A stretch of DNA of 45,030 nt from Halochromatium salexigens (GCF_016653295.1 NZ_NHSF01000046.1:1-45030); one strand, 5' to 3'. Numbered from the stretch's first letter, positions 1 through 9,249 are shown. Notes: generated from the sequence alone by a model not told the origin. Numbers and translations: made by a program.

Positions 1-203
1 TGCTCGGCCCGCTGTTCAACGGCTGGCTGATGAGCGATGGCTACTGGGCCTATCGTGACGTTGACAACCGCCTGCGCTGTCTGGCGCATGTGCAGCGCAA
101 AGCCCGCGGCTTAGAGGAGAGCCTGGAGCGCCAAGCCCGCGCCTTTGGGGAGGCGGTTAACACGTGCCTCAAGGCGGTCATGGACAGCGTCTACGCCGCC
201 CGC
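1..203 (+). pseudogene. IS66-family transposase remnant (C-terminal part of DDE domain)
   Basis: The frame is open from the left edge of the window and reads LGPLFNGWLMSDGYWAYRDV followed by NRLRCLAHVQRKARGL. The SDGYxAY and C-x-AH-x-x-RKA pattern is characteristic of the catalytic core of IS66-type transposases (TnpC). After about VMDSVYAAR near base 203 the resemblance stops, and the frame ends at 221 without the expected C-terminal part carrying the last acidic catalytic residue. The element is therefore truncated on its 3' side, and its 5' part lies outside the window. It abuts an IS630-type fragment on the opposite strand, which suggests nested insertion and decay. Family assignment is by motif recognition only. 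Confidence 0.7.
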
Positions 204-333
204 GCGCGGCAAGGAGGATGATCTGGGCGCGTTTGACCAATCCTTGGAGCGCGGTGTGTCGGCGCTCCAGTTCCTCCAGGGCGCGAGCGTCTTTGTCGGA
301 CACGTGAATGGGGGCAGCGCTACAGCGCGGCAT
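178..333 (-). pseudogene. IS630-family transposase remnant (N-terminal HTH region)
   Basis: Read on the minus strand from the ATG at 333, a 51-residue frame contains VSDKDARALEELERRHTAL followed by QGLVKRAQIILLAARG. This matches the N-terminal helical DNA-binding segment of IS630/Tc1-like transposases, whose usual pattern is L-x-x-L-x-R-R-T-x-x-x-x-x-x-R-A-x-I-I-L-L-A-A. The frame stops at 178, just inside the IS66 remnant, so only the first part of the gene survives. It is far shorter than the roughly 340 residues of a complete element and cannot be functional. No terminal inverted repeats were recognised. Confidence 0.6.
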
Positions 334-450
334 CGGTAAGAACCTCCGGTCAGTCGCGATGTGAATGATGAGAATGACAACGCTACTATCTGGGAACGGT
401 CTCAGGTATTTAACAGGGCTGCACTAGCCGCTGAAGTCTGCGCAAGACGT

Positions 451-479
451 TTGGAACCGCGGCGGTTGAACGTTAGACT
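451..479 (+). promoter_or_regulatory. candidate sigma70-type promoter for the sapC-T1SS operon
   Basis: TTGGAA (451-456) and TAGACT (474-479) are separated by 17 bases, each matching the consensus at four of six positions. They lie 44 bases upstream of the SapC-like start codon, which has a clear Shine-Dalgarno sequence (CGGAGG at 511-516). Nothing else recognisable lies between the transposase remnants and the gene. The prediction rests on consensus matching alone. Confidence 0.3.
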
Positions 480-522
480 CTGGCATCCTGATGGACACCT
501 TTTTGCTCACCGGAGGCCCCTC

Positions 523-1296
523 ATGAGCCGTTATATCCCTCTCAGTCCGCAACGCTTCGGCGAGCTGAGGTGGCAGCGTTTTCGCGATTATCGGCACACG
601 CTCGGCGTGCATCTCACGCCGGTGGCGGCGCCGGAGGTGAGTGCGGCCGCCGCCCATCTGCCGCTGGCCTTCGCACGCGATGCCCAGGGTAAGCGCCTGC
701 TGTGCGCGCTTACCGGTCTGCGCGAAGGCGTCAATCATTGCCTGGACGCGCGCCAGGCTTGGTTGGCCGGCTACACGCCGGCGTTGCTGCGTTCTCATCC
801 GTTCCGGCTGCTGCCACCGCCGCCCGAGAAGGGCGAGGCGCATCAGCGCGTGCTCTGCGTGGATATCGATAGCCCCTGGGTGGGGCCGGACGGGGATCAG
901 GCGTTCCTCGACGGCGAGCGCATGAGCCCGGCGGTGGAGGAGATCTTTCAGTTCCTCGGCCAGCTCGCGCAGCACCTGGCGCGCACCGAGCAGGCGGTGG
1001 CGGCCCTGGAGACGGCGGGCCTGCTCATCCCCTGGACGATCGAGGATGAACAGGATCAGCCCCTGCGCGGGCTACAACGGGTCGACGAGACCGCGCTGGC
1101 CAAACTCGATGCCGAGCCCCTGGCCGAGCTGCACCGCCAAGGCGCCCTGGCGCTGGCCTATGCGCAGATGGTCAGCACCCATCAACTGCCGGCGCTGCAA
1201 ACACGCGCGCGCCAGCTCGAGCGCCAAGCCCCGCGCGAGGATCTTGGTGACTTCTTTGGCGGGCAGTCGGAGTTGCAATTCGACTTCAATCAATGA
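523..1296 (+). CDS. SapC family protein
   Basis: A 257-residue protein beginning MSRYIPLSPQRFGELRW. It has the SapC-family arrangement: an N-terminal Y-[IV]-P-L-S segment, a central LPLAFARDAQGKRLLCALTG-like strand region, and LAGYTPALLRSHPFRLLP in the middle. No signal peptide or membrane helix is visible. The family is named after the first gene of the Campylobacter fetus S-layer export locus, where it precedes the ABC and membrane-fusion genes, as it does here. Its biochemical role is not established. I chose ATG 523 over the longer frame starting at 361 because CGGAGG lies seven bases upstream and similarity begins there. It is followed 87 bases downstream by the secretion ATPase and is probably co-transcribed with it. 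Confidence 0.8.
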   Translation: MSRYIPLSPQRFGELRWQRFRDYRHTLGVHLTPVAAPEVSAAAAHLPLAFARDAQGKRLLCALTGLREGVNHCLDARQAWLAGYTPALLRSHPFRLLPPPPEKGEAHQRVLCVDIDSPWVGPDGDQAFLDGERMSPAVEEIFQFLGQLAQHLARTEQAVAALETAGLLIPWTIEDEQDQPLRGLQRVDETALAKLDAEPLAELHRQGALALAYAQMVSTHQLPALQTRARQLERQAPREDLGDFFGGQSELQFDFNQ

Positions 1297-1383
1297 GGGA
1301 CCGCCGCGCCTCGCCGCCTATGCGGACTGGGTCTTGGTATCGTAGACTAGGGGATTACCCAAAGCGATCGGGACGAGAACGCC

Positions 1384-3162
1384 GTGCGTACCCCCATTAA
1401 ACCTCAGGACGAACTCAAAGCCGCGCTCAAGGCCAGTCGCGGCTCGTTTCTGTATGCCGGCCTGTTCAGCATGTTCATCAACCTGCTCATGCTGGTGCCA
1501 GCGCTCTACATGCTCCAGGTCTACGACCGGGTGCTCGCCAGCAGCAGTGTCGAGACCCTGCTGATGCTGACACTGCTGGTGGTCGGCCTCTACGCCATCA
1601 TGGGCGCGCTCGAGATGGTGCGCACGCGCATTCTGGTGCGCGTCAGCAGTCGGCTCGATATGCACATGAACGAGCGCCTCTTCTCGGCGATGTTCGAGTC
1701 CGGCGTGCGCCAGGGTCGGCGCACCGGGGCGCAGCCGATCAACGATCTGACCACATTGCGCCAATTCCTCACCGGCCGTGGGCTGTTCGCCTTCTTCGAT
1801 GTGCCCTGGGTGCCGGTCTACATGGCAGTGCTGTTCCTGCTGCATCCGCTCATCGGCTGGGTTGCGGTTGGCGGCGCGGTGATCCTGATCGGGCTTGCGG
1901 TAGCCAACGAACTGAGCACGCAGCGCCCACTCGGCGAGGCCAACCGCATGGCGGTGGCCAATTCCAACTTCATCGAGGGCAATCTGCGCAACGGCGAGGC
2001 CATCGAGGCCATGGGCATGCTCGGCAACGTGCATCGGCGTTGGCTGAGCCGCCACTCCGAAGTCCTGCAGCTGCAGAGCCAGGCCAGTGACCGCGCCGGC
2101 ACGCTGACCAACAGTAGTAAGGCGCTGCGCGTCATGCTCCAATCGCTGATCCTCGGCGTTGGTGCCTATCTGGCGATCCAGAACATCATCACCCCCGGTA
2201 TGATGATCGCCGGCTCCATCCTCATGGGCCGCGCGCTCGCGCCGCTGGATATGCTGATCGGCTCTTGGCGCGGCTTCCTCAGCGCACGCAGCGCCTACGA
2301 GCGCCTGCGCGCGTTGCTCAACGATGTCCCGGAGCGGACCTTCGGCATGAGCCTGCCGGCGCCGAGTGGGCGCCTCACGCTCGAAGAGGTGATCGCCGCC
2401 CCGCCGCAGGTGCGCGTGCCGGTGCTGCGACGCATCAGCCTGGAGATCAACCCCGGTGAGAGCGTCGGCATCATCGGCCCGAGCGCGGCCGGTAAATCGA
2501 CCCTGGCGCGTGTCATCCTCGGTGTGTGGCCGACGATGGGCGGTTATGTGCGCCTCGACGGCGCCGACATCTCAACCTGGAACCGTGAGGCGCTCGGCCC
2601 CTACATCGGCTATCTGCCGCAGGATGTCGAGCTGGTCGAGGGGTCGGTGAACGAGAACATCGCCCGTTTCGGCCAAGTGGACCCGAACGCCGTGGTCAAC
2701 GCCGCGCAACGCGCCGGCGTACACGAGATGATCCTGCAGTTGCCCGAGGGCTACGACACCCAGATCGGTGCCGGCGGTACGGTGCTCTCGGCTGGCCAGC
2801 GCCAGCGCATTGGGCTGGCACGCGCACTCTATGGTCAGCCGGTGCTGGTGGTGCTCGACGAACCCAACTCGAACCTGGATGATCAGGGCGAGGCGGCACT
2901 GGTGAGCGCGATCACGGCGCTGAAAAAGGCTGGCAGCACCCTGCTGCTGATCACCCACCGACCCAATGTGCTGCATGCGGTCGAGAAGGTGATGGTCATC
3001 AGCGAGGGCACGATCAAGGCCTTCGGTGCGCGTGATGAGGTGCTGGCGCAGTTTGCGCGGCCGAAGTCGGTGCCCCGCCAAGCGCCCACGAAGGCCTTAC
3101 GCGGAGATGGCGGCGGCGGCTCGGCACCAGCAGCCCCGACAGTCACGACCCCAACGGCCTAG
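1384..3162 (+). CDS. type I secretion system permease/ATPase (PrtD/SapD-like)
   Basis: A 592-residue half-size ABC exporter that would sit in the inner membrane and power one-step export of an unfolded protein through a HlyD-TolC conduit. The N-terminal half (about residues 15-290) contains the membrane helices of a type I secretion permease, with no C39 peptidase-like domain. The nucleotide-binding domain has Walker A GPSAAGKST near residue 366, the signature LSAGQRQRIGLARAL near 468, Walker B VLVVLDEPNSNLDD near 486-499 and the switch histidine in LLLITHRP. Size and architecture fit the PrtD/AprD class, whose usual substrates are RTX proteases, lipases or S-layer proteins. The start is GTG 1384, inferred from family length. 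The C-terminus carries a Gly/Pro/Ala-rich tail. It is the middle gene of the sapC-ABC-HlyD operon. Confidence 0.92.
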   Translation: MRTPIKPQDELKAALKASRGSFLYAGLFSMFINLLMLVPALYMLQVYDRVLASSSVETLLMLTLLVVGLYAIMGALEMVRTRILVRVSSRLDMHMNERLFSAMFESGVRQGRRTGAQPINDLTTLRQFLTGRGLFAFFDVPWVPVYMAVLFLLHPLIGWVAVGGAVILIGLAVANELSTQRPLGEANRMAVANSNFIEGNLRNGEAIEAMGMLGNVHRRWLSRHSEVLQLQSQASDRAGTLTNSSKALRVMLQSLILGVGAYLAIQNIITPGMMIAGSILMGRALAPLDMLIGSWRGFLSARSAYERLRALLNDVPERTFGMSLPAPSGRLTLEEVIAAPPQVRVPVLRRISLEINPGESVGIIGPSAAGKSTLARVILGVWPTMGGYVRLDGADISTWNREALGPYIGYLPQDVELVEGSVNENIARFGQVDPNAVVNAAQRAGVHEMILQLPEGYDTQIGAGGTVLSAGQRQRIGLARALYGQPVLVVLDEPNSNLDDQGEAALVSAITALKKAGSTLLLITHRPNVLHAVEKVMVISEGTIKAFGARDEVLAQFARPKSVPRQAPTKALRGDGGGGSAPAAPTVTTPTA

Positions 3163-3270
3163 GCCTCTGCGCCTAAACCAGCCGTCTAACCCGTTTTGTG
3201 AAGACGCGCGCCGCCGCGCGTGCTTCGCCAATTCCTTTACACAACGCCCTTCCCGGGAGAGTCAATCGCC

Positions 3271-4614
3271 TTGGAGATCAACGCCCCTTCGACCCGCGTC
3301 GTCGAGCCGCAAACGCCCGCCGTGCCCACCACCGACCGCGGCGCGCGCCTGCTCGGCCTGCTCATCCTGTTGCTTGGGCTCGGCGGCTTCCTGACCTGGG
3401 CCGCGCTCGCCCCGATCAGTAGTGCCGCCGTTGCCCCCGGCGTGGTCACCGTGGAGGGCGCGCGCAAGACCGTGCAACACCTCGACGGCGGCATCGTCGC
3501 CGAGATCTTCGTGCGCGAGGGCGATAAGGTCGAGGCCGATCAGTTGCTGGTCCGCCTCGACGATCGCGAGACGCGCGCCCAGCTCGAGATGGAGCGCGGC
3601 CAGCTCATCGCCCTGGCGGCCGAGGAGGCGCGCCTGATCGCCGAGCGTGATGGGCTTGAGCAGCCCCAGTTCCCCGTTCGACTTTTTGGCGGTATCAAGA
3701 TGGATGATCCGCGCCTACTGATGGCGCAATCCGGTCAGAAACGCGTGTTCGAGGCCCGGCGCCAGGCGCGCGAGGGCGAGATCAGCGTCCTCGAGCAGCG
3801 CATCGAGCAGTTGCAAGAGCGCATCGCCGGGGTCGAGGATGTGCTCGAGGCCAACAAGCGCCGCGCCAAGCTCTATCAGGAAGAGATCGACGCGCTGACC
3901 AGCCTGTTCGATCGCCAGCTCGGCGACAAGAGCCGGCTGCGCGAGGCCGAACGTCAACAGGCCGAGCTGCTCGGCGAGCAGGCCGAGCGGCGTTCAACCA
4001 TCGCCTCGACCCGCGTGCAGATCGGCGAGACCGAACTCGAGATCGCGCAGATCAAGCGCCGCTTCGTCAGCGAGGTGGTCGAGCAGTTGCGTGAGGTCGA
4101 GACCGAACTCAGCGACCGCGAGGAACGCCTGCGCGCGCTCTCCGCGCGGCTCGAGCGCACAGAAATCCGCTCGCCCGCGAGCGGGGCCGTGGTCGATCTG
4201 CAGACCCACACCATCGGCGGCGTGCTGCGCCCGGGCGACAAGGTGCTCGATCTGATCCCGGCCGACGAGCCGCTGCTGATCGAGGCGCGCGTCTCGCCGA
4301 CGGACATCGATCAGGTCTTTCCCGGTCTCGAGGCCGATATCCGCTTCACCGCCTTCAACGCCAGCACCACGCCGACCGTTACCGGGGAAGTGCTGACCGT
4401 CTCAGCCGATCGGATGACGGATCAGAAAACGGATCAGGATTATTTTCTCGCCCGCGTGCGGGTGCCGCCCGAGTCGCTCAAGGAACTCGAGGACAAGACC
4501 CTGCTACCCGGCATGCCAGCCACGGTGATGATCAAGACCGGCGAGCGCACCTTCTTCGAGTACCTGATCCGTCCGATCAGCGACCGCATCAGCGTCGCCT
4601 TCCGCGAGGACTAG
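3271..4614 (+). CDS. HlyD family type I secretion periplasmic adaptor
   Basis: The inner-membrane membrane-fusion protein that links the preceding ABC exporter to an outer-membrane channel. After a short cytoplasmic N-terminus there is one membrane helix (LLGLLILLLGLGGFLTWAAL). A biotinyl-lipoyl-like half motif follows (GGIVAEIFVREGDKVEADQLLVRLDD), then a long coiled coil rich in E, R and Q, the second lipoyl half (RTEIRSPASGAVVDLQTHTIGGVLR), and a C-terminal beta-barrel region ending in the family's typical YLIRPISDRI segment. I prefer TTG 3271 (447 residues) because GGGAGAG lies nine bases upstream. An in-frame GTG at 3220 is possible but lacks a ribosome site. No TolC homologue follows, as the next gene is convergent. 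Confidence 0.92.
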   Translation: MEINAPSTRVVEPQTPAVPTTDRGARLLGLLILLLGLGGFLTWAALAPISSAAVAPGVVTVEGARKTVQHLDGGIVAEIFVREGDKVEADQLLVRLDDRETRAQLEMERGQLIALAAEEARLIAERDGLEQPQFPVRLFGGIKMDDPRLLMAQSGQKRVFEARRQAREGEISVLEQRIEQLQERIAGVEDVLEANKRRAKLYQEEIDALTSLFDRQLGDKSRLREAERQQAELLGEQAERRSTIASTRVQIGETELEIAQIKRRFVSEVVEQLREVETELSDREERLRALSARLERTEIRSPASGAVVDLQTHTIGGVLRPGDKVLDLIPADEPLLIEARVSPTDIDQVFPGLEADIRFTAFNASTTPTVTGEVLTVSADRMTDQKTDQDYFLARVRVPPESLKELEDKTLLPGMPATVMIKTGERTFFEYLIRPISDRISVAFRED

Positions 4615-4670
4615 CTGGCGTAGCACATGGACAGCGACGAGTACCGCCCGTAAACCGCTCGTGAGGCGCG

Positions 4671-6053
4671 CTACTGATAGACCTGATGTGGCAGCCAGGT
4701 CGCGAGCGCCGGAAACAGCGCCAGCAGTGCCAGCATCAGCAGTTGGATCAGGATGAACGGCGCGACCCCCCAGTAGATCTGGCTGGTACGCAACGCCGGT
4801 GGCGCGACCCCGCGCAGATAGAACAGCGAAAAGCCGAACGGTGGGGTCAGGAACGAGGTCTGCAGGTTGATCGCGATCATCACCCCGAGCCAGACCGGGT
4901 CCAACCCCATCGCCAGCAAGACCGGGCCAACGATGGGCACGACGACGAAGGTGATCTCGATGAAGTCGAGGATGAACCCGAGCAGGAACAGCACTAGCAT
5001 CACCAGCGCCACCGCGCCGACCGTGCCGCCCGGCAGATCGCTCAAGAACTCGGTCACCAGCTCGTCGCCGCCGAAGCCGCGGAAGACCAGCGAGAAGATT
5101 GCCGCCCCGATGAAGATCAGGAACACCATGCTGGTCACGATGGTGGTCTGACGCACCACCGCGAACAGGGTCTCAACGCCCAGTTGCCGATGCGAGGCGG
5201 CGAGCAGCAAGGCCCCCACCGCGCCGACCGAGGCCGCCTCGGTCGGCGTCGCGATGCCATAGAGGATCGAGCCCAGCACGGCAACGATCAGCGTCAGCGG
5301 TGGCAGCAGCACCTGGAGCACCCGCAGCCAGAAACGCGCATCGTGCCGGGGCCGCTCCGCCGCCGGGATGGCCGGCACCGCCTGTGGGCGAAACACCGCC
5401 ACGCCCAGCATGTAGGCGATATAGCCGGCCACCAGCATCAATCCCGGGATCAGCGCCCCCACGAACAGATCCCCCACCGAGACCGTCTCCGGCGAGAAGA
5501 TGCCCATGTCGAGCTGCGCCTGCTGATAGGCCGAGGAGAGCACATCGCCGAGCAGCACCAGCACGATCGACGGCGGGATGATCTGCCCCAGGGTGCCCGA
5601 GGCACAGATCGTACCCGCCGCCACGCTCGGGTCGTAATGGCGCTTGAGCATGGTCGGCAGGGACAACAGTCCCATGGTGACCACGGTGGCGCCGACGATG
5701 CCGGTGCTCGCGGCAAGCAGCATGCCGACCACGGTCACCGAGATGCCGAGTCCGCCGCGCATCGGGCCGAACAACAGCGCCATGGTGTCGAGCAGATGCT
5801 CGGCCACGCGCGAGCGCTCCAGCATCACTCCCATGAACACGAACAGCGGCACGGCGATCAGGGTCTCGTTGGTCATCACGCCATAGACCCGATTCGGCAG
5901 CGCCGCGATGAAGGCGGGATCAAAGTAACCGAACCATTCGCCGATCAGGGCCATCGCCAACGCGGTGCCGCCCAGCGACAGCGCCACCGGGTATCCGAGC
6001 AGCAGGACGATACCGACGGCCAGCACCAGCAGGATCGGCATCAGTTCAGCCAT
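4671..6053 (-). CDS. dctM: TRAP transporter large permease subunit (DctM)
   Basis: A 460-residue, very hydrophobic protein starting MAELMPILLVLAVGIVLLLG. It carries the DctM pattern throughout, for example MTNETLIAVPLFVFMGVMLE, the glycine-rich GIVGATVVTMGLL and the PPSIVLVLLGDVLS segment. Known members form the ion-coupled transport channel of tripartite ATP-independent periplasmic transporters for carboxylates, sialic acid or related solutes. ATG 6053 overlaps the end of the small permease gene by eight bases, which indicates translational coupling. No substrate-binding protein gene (dctP) lies on either side, so the substrate cannot be inferred. The end is convergent with the HlyD adaptor gene, 56 bases away, with no obvious terminator hairpin. 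Confidence 0.93.
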   Translation of the reverse strand: MAELMPILLVLAVGIVLLLGYPVALSLGGTALAMALIGEWFGYFDPAFIAALPNRVYGVMTNETLIAVPLFVFMGVMLERSRVAEHLLDTMALLFGPMRGGLGISVTVVGMLLAASTGIVGATVVTMGLLSLPTMLKRHYDPSVAAGTICASGTLGQIIPPSIVLVLLGDVLSSAYQQAQLDMGIFSPETVSVGDLFVGALIPGLMLVAGYIAYMLGVAVFRPQAVPAIPAAERPRHDARFWLRVLQVLLPPLTLIVAVLGSILYGIATPTEAASVGAVGALLLAASHRQLGVETLFAVVRQTTIVTSMVFLIFIGAAIFSLVFRGFGGDELVTEFLSDLPGGTVGAVALVMLVLFLLGFILDFIEITFVVVPIVGPVLLAMGLDPVWLGVMIAINLQTSFLTPPFGFSLFYLRGVAPPALRTSQIYWGVAPFILIQLLMLALLALFPALATWLPHQVYQ

Positions 6054-6693
6054 TGGTACGGGACTCCCGCCGAGCGTTTGGCTCGTCGTCGTCGCGCGAC
6101 AGCGAGTCAGGCGCCTGGTCGACTGGCGGCTGATCCACCGCCTCGGTCTCGAAGCCGGCGATGAACAATCCATTGCGCAGCACCCAGATCAGCCCTTGCA
6201 GCAGCATCAACACCGGCATCACCAGCAGCAGCGTCTTCAACAGCCAGACGCCTGGAAGACCACCCGCCTCGCGCGAGCCCTCGCGCACCGACCAGGCATC
6301 GGCCACGTACTCCCAAGAGGCGATGAACAGGAACACGCAGACCGGCGTCAGCAGGAACAGGGTACCAAGCAGATCGACCCAGGCGCGCCCACGCCGCGTG
6401 AAACGCTGGTAGAGGATATCCACCCGCACATGCGCGTCCTGCCGCAGCGTGTAGGCGACGCCGAGCATGAACAGGGTCGCGTGCATATAGGTGATCGACT
6501 CCTGCAGCGCGATCGAGCCCGCGTCGAACCCATAGCGCAGCACGACGACGATGAAGGTGACCAGCACCATCGCCAGCGCCAACCAGGCCACCGCCGTGCC
6601 GACCGCGCGGTTGACCCAGTCCAGCCCGTCGGCCAGCCGCGGCAGGTGACGCGCCAAGGCATGCGCCACGCCGGGGGCGGATGCACGGCTCAT
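6046..6693 (-). CDS. dctQ: TRAP transporter small permease subunit (DctQ)
   Basis: A 215-residue protein with four predicted membrane helices, typical of DctQ. The conserved core is visible as VVLRYGFDAGSIALQE and MHATLFMLGVAYTLRQDAHVRVDI, with VWLLKTLLLVMPVLMLLQGL near the C-terminus. DctQ partners DctM in the inner membrane. The soluble N-terminus (about 30 residues) and the charged C-terminal tail (SLSRDDDEPNARRESRTNG) are longer than in minimal DctQ proteins. ATG 6693 was chosen because it directly precedes the first plausible soluble segment, and upstream codons overlap the preceding gene. It lies 22 bases after the DUF2782 gene on the same strand, so the three may share a transcript. 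Confidence 0.88.
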   Translation of the reverse strand: MSRASAPGVAHALARHLPRLADGLDWVNRAVGTAVAWLALAMVLVTFIVVVLRYGFDAGSIALQESITYMHATLFMLGVAYTLRQDAHVRVDILYQRFTRRGRAWVDLLGTLFLLTPVCVFLFIASWEYVADAWSVREGSREAGGLPGVWLLKTLLLVMPVLMLLQGLIWVLRNGLFIAGFETEAVDQPPVDQAPDSLSRDDDEPNARRESRTNG

Positions 6694-6715
6694 GCGCTTG
6701 CCCTCGCTGCGCTCA

Positions 6716-7090
6716 CTACCAACTGAACAGCAGCCATTGCGGAACCGCGAGATCCGAGGGCGCGCGGCGTTCCTCGACATCGAGGGTGCCGTCGCCATTG
6801 GTATCGAGCAGAAAATACGGTGGCCCGACGCTGGGCTCGACCTTGACCATGTAGACTTGCCCCTTGACCCGATATTCGTAGACGGTGCCTTCATCGGTCT
6901 CGGTGATGGTGACCTCGGGGGCGCTGGCGCTATCGCCGGCGTAGGGGCCGGGGATCGAGGGCACCTCGGGCGCGGACAAGAAGCCGCCGCCTTGCGCGAG
7001 CGACGCGACCGGCGCAAACGCCAACGTGAGCAACAGCAGGGCCGCGAGGCCATGACGGGCGGGGATCGGGAAGGATGCGAACGCTGGCAT
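6716..7090 (-). CDS. DUF2782 domain-containing secreted protein
   Basis: A 124-residue protein with an N-terminal signal peptide: a hydrophobic stretch HGLAALLLLTLAFAPVASLAQ, with cleavage expected after ALAQ-like residues. A short acidic linker follows, then the conserved block EVTITETDEGTVYEYRVKGQ and YMVKVEPSVGPPYFLLDTNG, ending DGTLDVEE...PQWLLFSW. This matches the gammaproteobacterial DUF2782 family, whose function is unknown. The DTNGDGTLD stretch resembles a calcium-binding EF-hand-like or dockerin-like loop, but a single loop is not proof of calcium binding. ATG 7090 is preferred over an upstream in-frame start because the signal peptide begins there. The gene is divergent from rep with a 104-base gap. 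Confidence 0.8.
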   Translation of the reverse strand: MPAFASFPIPARHGLAALLLLTLAFAPVASLAQGGGFLSAPEVPSIPGPYAGDSASAPEVTITETDEGTVYEYRVKGQVYMVKVEPSVGPPYFLLDTNGDGTLDVEERRAPSDLAVPQWLLFSW

Positions 7091-7194
7091 GGGCCTCGAC
7101 CTCGATACAACATGCAAACGCCTAGTGTAGCGTGCGGCCCGGCCCGACGCCCAACCCGGTTGCCGCCTCACCCTCAACCCCATTGGAGTCCCTG

Positions 7195-9204
7195 ATGAAA
7201 GGCCTCAACCCACGGCAGATCGAGGCCGTGCGCGACTGCCAAGGCCCGCTGCTGGTGATCGCCTGCGCCGGCTCCGGCAAGACCCGGGTGATCACGCACA
7301 AGATCGCGCACCTGATCGGCGAGCGCGGGGTCGCGGCGCGCGCCATCGTCGCGCTGACCTTCACCAACAAGGCCGCGCGCGAGATGAAGACGCGCGTCGG
7401 TCAGCTGGTCAAGGGCCGCGCCGGGCATGGACTGCGGGTTTCGACCTTCCACACCTTCGGCCTCGAGCTGCTGCGGCGCGAGATCGCCCACAGCGCGCTG
7501 CGCCCGGGCTTCTCGCTGGTCGACCCGCAGGACGGCGAGCAGATCCTGAAAGAGCATCTGCGCGAGGCGGATCTGAGCGAGGCCACCAGCCCGGCGGCGG
7601 CGCTGACGCGCATCTCGCACTGGAAGAACGGCCTGATCGACCCCGCGCGCGCCGAGCGTCTGGCCGAGGATGCGTTCGAGGCCGACCTGGCGCGGCTCTA
7701 TGCCCGCTACGAGCGCAGCCTGGCCGCCTACAACGCGGTCGACTTCGACGACCTGATCCTGCGCCCGGTGCAGCTGCTGCGCGAGGTACCCGCCGTGCGC
7801 GAGTATTGGCAAGGGCGCATCCGGCATCTGCTGGTCGACGAGTATCAGGACACCAACAACGCCCAGTATGAGCTGGTCAAACTGCTGGTCGGCCCCGATG
7901 GTGCCTTCACCGTGGTCGGTGATGATGATCAATCCATCTATGCCTGGCGCGGCGCACGGCCGGAGAACCTCGCGCGCCTGAAGGACGACTTCCCGCTGCT
8001 CAAGGTGATCATGCTGGAGCAAAACTACCGCTCCTCCGGGCGCATCCTGAATCTCGCCAATGGTCTGATCGCCAACAACCCGCACCTGTTCGAGAAACAG
8101 CTCTGGAGCGCGCTCGGACCCGGCGAGCGCGCGCGCGTGCTGCAGTGCCGCGACGAGACCCACGAGGCCGAGCGCGTCGCCAGCGAGATCCTGCACGGCC
8201 ATCAGATCAAGGACCGCGCCTATGGCGACTACGCCATCCTCTATCGCGGCAACCACCAGGCGCGCCCCTTCGAGAAGGCGCTGCGGGCCTTGAACATCCC
8301 CTACTTCCTCTCCGGCGGCACCGCCTTCTTCGCCCGCACCGAGGTCAAGGATGTGATGGCCTATCTGCGCCTGATCGCCAACCCAGACGATGACGCCGCC
8401 TTCCTGCGCATCATCAACGTGCCACGGCGCGAGATCGGCCGGGGCACGCTGGAGAAGCTGGCTGCGGTCGCCGCCCAGCGCCAGAGCAGCCTGTTTCACG
8501 CCTGCGCCGATCTCGCCCTGGCCGAGCACCTGAACGAGCGCCAGCGCCGGCGCCTGGCCGAGTTCAAGAGCTGGATCGCGCATTATCAGCAACGCGCGCG
8601 CACCGACCCGCTCGGCGCCGTGCGCGCCCTGGTCCATCAGAGCGACTATCACGGCTGGCTCAAGGACACGAGTTCGAGCCTGAAGGCGGCCGAGCGGCGG
8701 ATCGAAAACGTCGCCGAGCTGATCGGCTGGCTCGAGGCGCTGCGCAAGGGCGCCGTGCAAAACGGCGGCCTGCCGGAAATGGTCGCCCACCTGACGCTGA
8801 TGGACGTGCTCGAGCGCCAGGACGAAGAGGAAGGCGGCGACCGGGTCTCGCTGATGACCCTGCACGCGGCCAAGGGGCTCGAATTCCCGGAGGTCTTCCT
8901 GGTCGGCATGGAAGAAGAGTTGCTGCCGCATCGCAGCAGCATCGAGGACGACACCATCGAGGAGGAGCGGCGCCTGGCCTATGTCGGCATCACCCGCGCG
9001 CGCCATCGGCTCAACTTCAGCCTCGCGCGCCATCGCCGACGCTATGGCGAGCGGGTGCTGTGCGAGCCGAGCCGCTTCCTCGAGGAACTAGCGAGCGCCG
9101 AGCTGCACCAAGTCGACCAAGAACCCGTGAGCGAAGCGCAGCAGCGCGAGCGCGGCAAGGCGCATCTCGCGGCACTCAAGGAGCTGCTAGCGCGACCGAG
9201 TTGA
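7195..9204 (+). CDS. rep: ATP-dependent DNA helicase Rep
   Basis: A 669-residue superfamily 1A helicase that moves 3' to 5' on single-stranded DNA and in relatives helps replication forks pass protein roadblocks. Motif order is complete: Q-motif LNPRQIEAV at 4-12, Walker A ACAGSGKT at 23-30, motif Ia [10 protein letters not shown], motif [10 protein letters not shown], motif [16 protein letters not shown], motif IV EQNYRSS, motif [17 protein letters not shown] and motif [15 protein letters not shown]. Size and the MKGLNPRQ start fit Rep rather than the longer UvrD. ATG 7195 has a TTGGAG ribosome site nine bases upstream. It stands alone, divergent from the DUF2782 gene and 84 bases before a tRNA gene on the same strand. 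Confidence 0.93.
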   Translation: MKGLNPRQIEAVRDCQGPLLVIACAGSGKTRVITHKIAHLIGERGVAARAIVALTFTNKAAREMKTRVGQLVKGRAGHGLRVSTFHTFGLELLRREIAHSALRPGFSLVDPQDGEQILKEHLREADLSEATSPAAALTRISHWKNGLIDPARAERLAEDAFEADLARLYARYERSLAAYNAVDFDDLILRPVQLLREVPAVREYWQGRIRHLLVDEYQDTNNAQYELVKLLVGPDGAFTVVGDDDQSIYAWRGARPENLARLKDDFPLLKVIMLEQNYRSSGRILNLANGLIANNPHLFEKQLWSALGPGERARVLQCRDETHEAERVASEILHGHQIKDRAYGDYAILYRGNHQARPFEKALRALNIPYFLSGGTAFFARTEVKDVMAYLRLIANPDDDAAFLRIINVPRREIGRGTLEKLAAVAAQRQSSLFHACADLALAEHLNERQRRRLAEFKSWIAHYQQRARTDPLGAVRALVHQSDYHGWLKDTSSSLKAAERRIENVAELIGWLEALRKGAVQNGGLPEMVAHLTLMDVLERQDEEEGGDRVSLMTLHAAKGLEFPEVFLVGMEEELLPHRSSIEDDTIEEERRLAYVGITRARHRLNFSLARHRRRYGERVLCEPSRFLEELASAELHQVDQEPVSEAQQRERGKAHLAALKELLARPS

Positions 9205-9249
9205 GTCATGGAATGTCGGATGCAGCGGACATCGGCAACGCAGCGGCCA

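Noticed and set aside
7174-9033. 619-codon open frame on the minus strand
   Set aside because: Antisense shadow of rep, which has all helicase motifs. The minus-strand translation matches no family I recognise and has no ribosome site.
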